Assembly: GCA_010015675.1 (NCBI GenBank) | Contig: ML976979.1 | Coordinates: forward strand, 1,134,978 to 1,145,209 | From: Byssothecium circinans | Taxonomy: Eukaryota; Ascomycota; Dothideomycetes; Pleosporales; Massarinaceae | DNA length: 10,232 nucleotides | Direction of reading: 5' to 3' | Part shown: one piece after another, positions 1-7,510 of the stretch | Layout of the letters: each line of letters begins with the position of its first letter | Numbering within the stretch: the stretch's first letter is position 1 | Made by a program: the position numbers and the translations under genes | The notes under the pieces: model-generated | The model's input: the letters and a program-made list of their open reading frames with translations, nothing else | Database searches by the model: none | What the model was told of the DNA's origin: nothing

Positions 1-1210
1 AAGACTAGCTTTTAGATAGGTATTATTAGCTCTATAAAAGTAGTTACTAGCTTAGAGAAGTAAGTAAGGCCTATAATAGTTTAACTAGGTAATAAAGAGT
101 AGGTAATAGAGATCTAAAGTATATATTTAAATAGTATATTTACCCTACTATTTATTATATATAAAGGATGCATCTATATCTCTTTATAGTATTAGGAAGC
201 TAATATACTATATAATTAGAAGCTCTTAGTCTTAAAGAATAGATAGATAAATAATAAGCTTAGTCTTATATAGTTAAAGCACTTTAACGTATATATAAAG
301 GTAAGAACTATTAGTATCTATTAGTTACTAATTTTAGATAGCAATAAAAGGTACCTAAATTAAGATTTTAAAGATTATTATTATAATAATAAGATCATTA
401 TACTTTATATACTACTATACTTATTATATATCCTCTAGCTACTTAATATAGTATACTTCTTAGTACTTAAGTATAAGTACTTTAAGATTATTTAGGGCTT
501 AGCATAAAAGCATATCTTTTATATTAATAAGGAAGTATTCCTACTAGCTTTTAAAAACGCGTTTTTAAGCATTTTTATAGTTTAGAACTATTAAAAGGCT
601 TTTAAGGTAATAGGGCTAGTCCCTCTAAATATATAGATAGTACTTAATTACCTTAATATATATATATGTACCCTACTAGGACCCCTACTACTAGAGATGC
701 TATAGCTATTAAGAACTTTAAGTAATATATATAAATTTAGCTCATAGTTAAAGTTTATACGTAATTCTATTACCTAGTTACTATAAATAGTATAGGATAA
801 GCTTTTATAGCTTATTAAAGGTACTAAGTTAGTACTATATTATACTATACTTATAAAGTTATATATTAAAAAGCTTAAATAGTAACTTATAGTTATAACT
901 AAGTATAAAATATATAAATATAAGTATATTTAGAAGAATAGTACTATAGTGTATAGTTTTATAGTAAACTAAAATAGTTTAGAACTATAAAAGGGTAAGG
1001 GTAGAAAGTAAAAGTAAGGTATAATAACTATAATAACTAGGTATTTAGTGCTATAGTAACTATAGTAAGACTAAGCATAATATAAGAACTTATTAAGCTA
1101 ATAAAGAAGGTTCTTCTAAGTTAGAGGCTAGTACTTAGTATATATTTTTAGATAGTAATATAGATAATAATAATAATATAGTTAAGTAAGTTAGTATTAC
1201 TAAAGAAAAG
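1..1210 (+). pseudogene. RIP-degraded pogo/Fot1-type DDE transposase, C-terminal two thirds
   Basis: Reading frame 1 from base 1 resembles fungal pogo/Fot1 transposases (DDE_1 superfamily) up to about base 1000 with no frameshift, but is interrupted by dozens of TAG/TAA codons. Landmarks in order: IGIISSIKVVT near 16-48; LKHFN (about 271) and LLILDS (325-342), holding the second catalytic Asp at 337-339; NNKIIILY (about 385); the block that is normally LQPLDVG at 436-450, with its Asp now Asn (445-447); FLLAFKNAF (about 538); and KAFKVIGLVP (about 598). After one frame change between about 1000 and 1049, a dead zinc knuckle remains at 1049-1093: family RCGNCGKTGHN-RTC, with the three Cys codons now TAT. 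Stops and substitutions fit C-to-T and G-to-A changes, as RIP makes. The element starts upstream of the window, so the N-terminus and first catalytic Asp are not visible. The downstream limit is approximate. The family is clear; the exact subfamily is not. Confidence 0.85.
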
Positions 1211-1582
1211 TAGCTGCTTTAGTAGTATAGCTACTTTAGTAGTAGAATATATTATATTATCTAGATTTTACTTAAAATCTAGGAGTTCTTCCTTAGTTAC
1301 TAAAGGAAGAGGCTATAGGTTCTTAAAGTAGCTATCCTTAAAGATAGGGATAGCTAAAGGATTCTTTATATTAAAAGAGGAAACTATAGTATACGAGGTA
1401 TAGATAAAGAAGGAAGAAGGAAGATAGGTAAGAGGTAGCTTAAATTTATACCTAGTATGTAACCTTAACTAAGCAAGTATGTAAAAAGCATAGCTAGTAA
1501 CTTATATAAAAAGCATAGCAAGTATATAAAAAACACATGCCTAGAGGATTTATCCTATATAAAGCAAGATATTAGTAATAAC
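1211..1582. mobile_element. AT-rich RIPed tail of the transposon block
   Basis: This stretch has the same extreme AT and TpA richness as the transposase remnant before it and holds no open frame of use. It probably contains the 3' untranslated part and terminal region of the degraded element, but I could not identify a terminal inverted repeat because mutation has erased it. The high-AT composition stops within a few bases of 1583, where unique GC-balanced sequence begins. That makes about 1583 the best estimate of the boundary of the mutated block. It could also be part of a second, nested element. Confidence 0.6.
1475..1540. repeat. Three imperfect ~21-bp tandem repeats
   Basis: Three similar units lie almost head to tail: 1475-1494, 1499-1519 and 1520-1540. 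They share a core of AAGTATRTAAAAAGCATAGC, with a few substitutions of the RIP type. They may be subterminal repeats of the degraded DNA transposon, which often cluster near element ends, or simple tandem duplication. No function can be read from them. Confidence 0.55.
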
Positions 1583-1613
1583 CGCTACAAACTTGGCCCT
1601 CCTGGCCCTCCAT

Positions 1614-3320
1614 CTACTCGCGATGGCCACAACTCCAGTCCACTTGCGAGGTGATTTCGTGATCCATATGGTCCCTGATAAAATGAAAGATGGGCATCCT
1701 CCGCGCTTTGACAAGTACAAGAACTCGGTAAGCTGTCTCTTCGGTAGATGCTGGACTCGGCTTGTCTAGCAAAGCTCGGAAACAAATCTGAAACAAAGTG
1801 ATGTTGATCTTGGACTGCATTTCGTAGCTCAATGGTTTCAGATTACCTTTATCGATTTGACCGAGAAGTTCCATCATCGATTGAACAGCGAGGAGTGAGG
1901 CGTAATGATGGCTAAGATTCTGAAATCCCGTTAGCTTCCGCGCGGGCACGTTGTGTTTTGAAACCATTCACTACGCGAAACGTACCCATTTATCCATGAT
2001 ATATCCATCATTTTCCCACCAGTAGTCGCAGAGAAAACCGACAATATCGAAGATTTGGTCAGAGTATCGCGACACATCGGTCTGTGCAAGAAGTGCTGAA
2101 AGGACATTGCAGTTTGCAGTAAAACTGGGGTTACGCTCGGAAAAATATGTGCGAAAATGTGTCGTACTCTCGAAGCACTTGATCATTGCATCTGGCGATG
2201 CAGTTCTACCCAACCTCCTCAAGCAGACAATACATTGAGCTGTATCATCGGCATCTGGTGGAAGGCTAGGAGCTGCGCGTAAATTGTGTCAGACTATATT
2301 TGCTCGAGACGAGCCAGGTACGCATACCAAATCCGAGAATCCCGTTGTTTGTGGTGAGCGCACAGCGCAACATTGATACCATTTCTTCTGTTGCGATGCA
2401 GCCCAGCTCCGACATGGAGAAACCAGCGGACAGCATAGCGGACAGCATCTGTTTGCATTTAGTGAAGAAAGAGTGAAGAATCATGTTTCACTCACCCAGG
2501 TATACTCAAAGTAGGCGGAAGGAAAGGCACTGGGAACCGCACCGCTGCCCTTTCCAGCACCTGCGGCTACGACGTGACGGAGGTAGGCCTCTGCCTCGTC
2601 GTCCCAGTGAGACGTGTGGATGAGATAGGCTGCAGTCGAAGATGGCGACCCCATCGTGGAGCCATTGCTCTTGTGGTGTGATAATTTGTCAAAATCGACC
2701 TTTCCGATGAAGACTTCAAGGGAATGTACTGCCGTTGATGCCTTCCGACTGTACAGCATGCCCGGCTCAAACTTGGACAACTTTGCGCTATTCAACTGTC
2801 CCAGAATCACCCCTCCGCTGAACTGAAAATCCGGCAAAAGATTTTCGGCTCTCAACATATCCAGAAGCGATGGAACAATGATCTCAAACCCGACATGCAC
2901 TGTTGCGGCGACGTCCCATTCTGTGAGTTGTGTAGCGAGCGAGGCTGTCGCTCGATGTATACGGCGTTCAATGTCGTCGATTGCATGCACAGCAGTGTTC
3001 AACGGCTCGAGGCGGTGTCTATGAAGAGAGAGAAGGGATGCCGCCGTGTAGAATATGCCATCCACTTGCGAGGGTGTGCCATCTGCTCTCCAGCTTCCAT
3101 CCTCCGATTGCATCGAAAGCAAATAGTCGAATGACTGTGGGAACAACCACCGCTTTCCATCGGAAATGACCTTTGATACCATCGAGATCCATGCCGTGTC
3201 GTATATCGCACAGCTCATGCAACCAGCCGTGTAGTCCTTGTCGTAGCGTTCCCAAGCCCGCTGTATCGACGAAATGGCACCAGACTGGAGACCGTCATCT
3301 CGTATGTCAATCCCAGTCAT
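1614..3320 (-). CDS. Class II diterpene cyclase half (copalyl diphosphate synthase type), C-terminally truncated
   Basis: Exons on the minus strand: 3320-2496, 2448-2328, 2272-1986 and 1919-1614. Introns are 2449-2495 (47 bp), 2273-2327 (55 bp, branch CTGAC) and 1920-1985 (66 bp, branch GCTAAC). The spliced product is 512 residues. It reads like the N-terminal half of fungal bifunctional copalyl diphosphate/ent-kaurene-type synthases: YDTAW at 40-44, FEYTW at 271-275, the DXDD acid motif as DADD at 322-325, FRTY, FLCDYWW, and EETAY in the last exon. The class II site protonates geranylgeranyl diphosphate to form a copalyl-type diphosphate. Family members are about 900-1000 residues with a C-terminal class I domain (DDxxD); that half is absent. 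The frame stops at 1614, some 30 bp before the RIPed DNA begins, and the last ~12 residues look unlike the family. The class II fold may be nearly complete, but I infer a gene cut by rearrangement or transposon insertion. Start chosen at the ATG preceding the conserved N-terminus. Confidence 0.85.
2425..2448. repeat. Perfect 12-bp tandem duplication at the start of cyclase exon 2
   Basis: On the coding strand, ATGCTGTCCGCT occurs twice in succession and forms exactly the first 24 bases of exon 2, encoding MLSA twice. The segment has the same length as the corresponding stretch in the enzyme family as I remember it (W-ILSxLLxA-GFS). So the duplicate does not obviously lengthen the protein and may be convergence of a hydrophobic helix. 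Confidence 0.7.
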
Positions 3321-3957
3321 GTTTCCAACAGAACTTGATCAAGTCTCTTTGCAAGGTTGGTTGGGTCCTTTCGGTTCAACGATACATGCTATTGCTGGAT
3401 CGTGTTTCGACTAACTCATCCGGGGCTATCAATTGTAGAGCTCTCGTATGCGTTCTTCGTAGGGGCCGAGGTGCACAGGCGACGTCGCTCAGGCTTCCAA
3501 AAAGGGAAAAGGCTAGAAGACCCCGAGTTCAGATGTACTACGTCGGGGCGACTGATCGAGACCACATCGACGATGCCGTTGGGACGCTGCGGCCTTTCAC
3601 CGTTGTCCCCGGCTCGGCCTGTCTGTGTTGGGGTTGCCCGCGACCCATTCGAAAGCCCGTCCGCTTCCCGTTTGAGCGGCGCCCAACTGCCTACGCCGTT
3701 CGACCAGGCAACACTCCAGATGTCGGCCACTCTGTGTCACGACGAGGCACAGCTGCGCCGCTCGACTGGGCCATGGACAGCCAACAATCGAGATGCAAGT
3801 GTGAACTCGGCGCCGACCAGGTCATGTGCTTATTGACCACATCTTACTTTGTTCTCGGGTCTCGTTCGCATCGGCCACTCCTCTCTCCATCCCTCCTCGT
3901 TAGTACGCCGGACCACGGTAGATCGAGTTAGCAACACGCGCATCTCCCCGCAGCTAG
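3321..3957. promoter_or_regulatory. Divergent intergenic region between cyclase and aldo/keto reductase
   Basis: These 637 bases separate the start codons of two genes transcribed away from each other and must hold both promoters. The right half is GC-richer than the left. Open frames on both strands cross it, but none shows a recognisable domain. I could not pick out a convincing TATA box or a defined transcription-factor site. A shared bidirectional promoter is typical of co-regulated fungal metabolic genes, but that is inference. Confidence 0.5.
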
Positions 3958-4969
3958 ATGGCTTCCCACAAGGCACCACAACTGATTTTCGGCTGCGGAG
4001 GGCTCGGCAACGAGATTGTCGGACAGGATCAAGTGACAGAGCTGTTGCAGACGCTCAAGGAAGGCGGCGTGGAGCGACTAGACACGGCCGCTTTGTACCC
4101 GCTGACGGATATCGGAGCGTCGCAGCGCCTTCTCGGAGAGGCTGGTGCAGCCCAGAAAGGATTCACAATCGACACCAAAGTGCTCATCACCTTGTCCGGA
4201 TTCGAGGGTACCCTGCAACCCGAGAAAATTGCCCAGTCCGTTGCGGAAAGCGAAAAGGTGCTGAAGTTTGGGGACAACCAGCGTATCAACGTCTACTATC
4301 CCCACGCCCCGGATGTAGCCACGCCTCTGAAAGACCAGGCGTACGGCTTCGATGTGCAGTATAAGAAGGGAAAGTTCAACAAGGTGCGTACGGCTTGTTC
4401 CAAGGCACTTGCGAGCTGAGACGTCCTAACCCGCGCTATAGTTCGGAGTCTGCAACTTCCCGGCCCCAATGCTCGCCGAACTCATCGACATCTGCGAGCA
4501 CGAAGGATACGTCAAGCCGTCCGTTTACCAGGGTATCTACAACCTCATTGATCGCAGGCATGAAGGCGCGGTGATGGATCTTGTCCGCAAACATGGTATG
4601 CAATTCGTCGCCCCCAGCCCACACGCCAGCGGATTCTTGCACGGTGCGCTTACCTCGGGCAACGTGGAAGGGACCAGATTTGCCGAGGGCAACATCATGT
4701 CCATGGATGCTAGGCGATACGATACTGAGAAGCATCACGACGCAATACGCTTCCTTGACAAGACGCTTGCCCCCGTGGGCATCCAGAAGACGGAAGCGGC
4801 CCTGCGCTGGGTGGCCTTTCATTCGCAACTTGGGCCCCAAGATGCCATCATCTTCGGCTCGAGCAAGTTGCCACAGGTCAAGCAGAATATTGACGCGGTC
4901 GCAAAGGGCCCGCTTCCCGACGAGGTCGTGTCGGCATTGAACGGGGTGTGGGAGTCCGTGCGCGCTTGA
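3958..4969 (+). CDS. Aldo/keto reductase, AKR7-like (aflatoxin-aldehyde-reductase-type)
   Basis: Two exons, 3958-4383 and 4442-4969, are joined by a 58-bp intron (4384-4441; donor GTGCGT, branch CTAAC at 4426, acceptor TAG). They give 317 residues, a normal length for the family. The protein is a predicted NADPH-dependent TIM-barrel reductase of aldehydes or ketones, probably cytosolic, as no signal peptide or membrane segment is visible. The four catalytic positions are present: Asp42 and Tyr47 in LDTAALY, Lys74 in DTKV, and His116 in YYPHAPD. Downstream, FGVCNFP and EGYVKPSVYQG are typical of the AKR7 group, and FGSSKLPQ near the C-terminus fits the cofactor-binding region. No stop or frameshift interrupts it. 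It is divergent from the diterpene cyclase, so a tailoring role in the same pathway is possible but unproven. The substrate cannot be told from sequence. Confidence 0.92.
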
Positions 4970-5315
4970 ATGACGCAGTAGTTCTGCTACTCACTGTAGT
5001 TAGCATTGGTCCCTATTGGACTTGATCAATCATTACCCATACCTCTCCCACCCATATCATCCATGACCATGCATTTTTGAGTTGCCCCCCAACTTTGAAA
5101 CAATCACATGCAATTTTTTAGCTTCATTGTCCTCGAGGTTCGTCACGAGATTCACAACAGAATACAGAAGTGCGCGTCGACTCAGACGGTTCTGCTACTG
5201 CTATGTTCCCAAATCCCCTTCACAAGCATTTCAAATTTGATTCAGCGCAACCTATCCATCCGACCGCAGCAATCGGGTACGCCTAGGCTAATGATCGCGA
5301 GGTGTTGGCAGGTTA
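4970..5315. other. Convergent 3' intergenic region
   Basis: These 346 bases lie between the ends of the plus-strand reductase and the minus-strand FAD oxidase, so they should hold both 3' untranslated regions and polyadenylation sites. A small hairpin-capable sequence (AGTAG / CTACT, 4977-4991) follows the reductase stop. I see no gene in it; an open frame crossing 5108-5407 on the plus strand has no domain resemblance and runs into the oxidase exon in antisense. Confidence 0.5.
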
Positions 5316-7094
5316 TCATATGTCACGCAACAAGAACCCCCCACATTGGAGAGACTGAAACAGCCCGTCCGGATCATATTTGGATGCCGTTTCCCGAAGC
5401 TCCTTGACAATGTCCACCCCAAAACTGCTGAGGACGTCTTGCCGATAACCAGCAAATGTGGGAAACCGGAGACTGAATAGAAGTTCCTTGTGAGAAGCAA
5501 GGCCCTCAACCTGTTGCAGCAATTGATCAAGTGCGGTTTTGACGGCATCGTCATGTTCGTCGTCTTTCCAGTCGCATGCAAAGATCCAACCTAGGCAGTT
5601 ATTAGCGAACAAATGCACGTACCGTTCTCGAGTTTAGGTGGTCATACACGACTGCGGGCTGTCTACTAGCCCTAGCGTATTCCCACCCCGCTCTCTACCT
5701 GCCCGCACCGCGCTTTGAGACAAGGGCTGGATCGTCCAATGAAGGTCAGCAGCATGCGAAAGTTGACCAACCACCTGTTTCCAACATCCGTGTGCTTGTT
5801 CGTACAGATCCGGTTCGATCTTTGTTGTCATGGTAAGGTATGCATGCCTGCATCCCAGTTAATCTTCCACATGAGACGGATCCTTTCGTGGCTGGGCTTA
5901 CTTGAGGTCTTTTTCCTTATACGCCCATTCCTCCAGCACGGCGTTGAGCGACGAGAAGGTGCCATTCGTAGTTGGAATAGCGACCCCAATGGCACTCTTC
6001 AGTTGAGTAAAAGGATCGAATGCTTTAGGTGACTCAGCAGGCCAATCTGCATAGAACGTCCCGATGGCTATGAAGTGTCTCCGAGAATTGATGAACAACC
6101 CAATGCGCGGGTCCTGCTCCATCGATAGCTGCACCTTGGCGAAAGCGCTTAGTACGTTCACGTAATCCGAAGGATCATACATTGTGATGGTGTACTGGAC
6201 TTTGATCAAAGGATGTACGCGAAGACTTATGGAAGTCACGATCCCTGTGGTGTCTTAGAACAGGCTTCGGCGGAAAAGGGGAGTACTCGCACCAAAGTTC
6301 GAGCCACCACCTTTCAACGCCTTGTACAAGTCACTGTGAGACTCTGCGCTTGCATTTACAATTTCTCCGTTTGCAAGAACAACCTGCGCAAGTTAAAGCT
6401 CCTTAACTATTCGGAGTGTGGTATAGCTGCCTACCTCGAAACCTTGCGCACCGTCAGCGCCCAATCCGTGAGTACTGGAAAAGATTCCCTGGCCACCTAT
6501 GATATGGAATTTGCTTGGCAATCATTTGCTAATTTCGAAAGCTTGAACATACCACCGAGGACGAACCCGGAGACTCCTACCCTTCCCTCTCTAGAACCTA
6601 TGACCGTGAGGTTTTCCTTTTCCAACCAAGTGAAGACTTCAGCCCAATTATTCCCCGCACCAACATGAGCGATACCGACGCTTTTGTCGAGTTCTTTCGA
6701 CTTCAGTCCACGTAGGTCTAGCACAACGCCTCCCATGCTAGCTGCAACGCTACTAAAGCCGGGGTTGGCATTGTGGCCTGCAGCTCGTATCGCGAACTTG
6801 GAGTTGGTGGCTTCAATGACTGAAAGAGCTGTAGCGATCTCTTCCTTGTTACTCAAGTAGATGTAGGCTTCCGCTAGGATGCGACTTGTTACCGACCTGG
6901 TCGTGTGAGTCTTCCATCGAACCAATCATCGAGCCCTATTTACAGAACGCGCGAACCAAATGCGGTTCTAGAGCACGGACATGTAAGGCCATATCTTACC
7001 AGCTATAGCATCTCTCCTCTTCATAAGTCGGGTCGTCCGGACCAACCACACGTCCCGGAAACGACGCCTTGAATTGTTGGAGTGCGGACTGCAT
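5316..7094 (-). CDS. FAD-linked oxidoreductase, BBE-like, intact (paralogue A)
   Basis: Seven exons on the minus strand: 7094-7000, 6896-6553, 6496-6435, 6383-6293, 6244-5902, 5847-5648 and 5590-5316. All phases agree, giving 469 residues without a stop. The protein matches the FAD_binding_4 plus BBE architecture. IRAAGH at 68-73 holds the His expected to carry covalent [15 protein letters not shown] (about 138-149) is the glycine-rich FAD loop and lacks the Cys of bicovalent enzymes. [13 protein letters not shown] and GGGSNFG follow, with the C-terminal KYDPDGLFQ and GGFLL block. Such enzymes oxidise alcohols or amines, or couple C-C bonds, using O2. The ATG at 7094 is preceded directly by an in-frame stop and gives no secretion signal, unlike paralogue B; an unseen upstream exon cannot be excluded. 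The introns at 6897-6999, 6384-6434, 6245-6292, 5848-5901 and 5591-5647 fall where those of paralogue B do; 6497-6552 is extra. Substrate unknown. Confidence 0.88.
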
Positions 7095-7510
7095 CTAATC
7101 TGATGGAACGTATGTACAAGCTACAACAAGCGCGGAGATGGTCTGAGATTCGAGTTGCTGGCTCCCGTTGTTCGTCTCAGAACGGGGAAATACTGCATAC
7201 ATGTGCTTCTGCGGCTCGGCCCGCCGGATACCGAAAGTTCTCGACGGGCCGAATCGAATACGGTCTAGTGACACGGAACTTCCGCATATCGACAGTTCGG
7301 TTCCGCACATGGTCATACTTGTTATCATGCGCCAGATGGGGCAAGCTAGCTAGCTATCACGCCAACAGCTCGTCGCTCACTGTATTTTAGGAATTCAAAA
7401 TTACATCGTCTCCTATCATTCTCAACTACGGTAACTATAATCATACAATCATACCAGAAACGAAGAGCATAAAATATATGCTAGGAACGCCAAAGAACGT
7501 TTCCGCAGCT
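7095..7510. other. Intergenic region between the two FAD oxidases
   Basis: This 416-bp stretch contains the 3' end of paralogue B and the presumed promoter of paralogue A, both on the minus strand. Short open frames cross it on both strands, but none resembles a protein family. I see no clear TATA box, structural RNA or transposon remnant. Whether A has its own promoter cannot be decided from sequence alone, although separate promoters are the rule in fungi. Confidence 0.45.

Noticed and set aside
1475..1540. CRISPR-like array
   Set aside because: Only three imperfect AT-rich units with no spacers, inside RIPed fungal DNA.
3416..3730. 104-codon minus-strand open frame upstream of the cyclase
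   Set aside because: No family resemblance or splice link to the cyclase, whose N-terminus already looks complete from 3320.
3173..3931. 252-codon plus-strand open frame overlapping the cyclase start
   Set aside because: Its first part is antisense to conserved cyclase coding sequence, and the rest is low-complexity Arg/Pro/Ser-rich sequence with no recognisable domain.
5591..5647. Apparent frameshift in oxidase A near PQS
   Set aside because: A 57-bp intron with donor GTATGA and branch CTAATAAC restores the frame at exactly the position used by paralogue B.
6897..6999. Early stop after the first exon of oxidase A when the first possible acceptor is used
   Set aside because: The downstream acceptor CAG at 6897 gives WSVTSR in frame, at the same Trp-codon split as paralogue B.
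7082..7390. Plus-strand open frame between the two oxidases
   Set aside because: No domain resemblance and no supporting splice or start features; likely chance.
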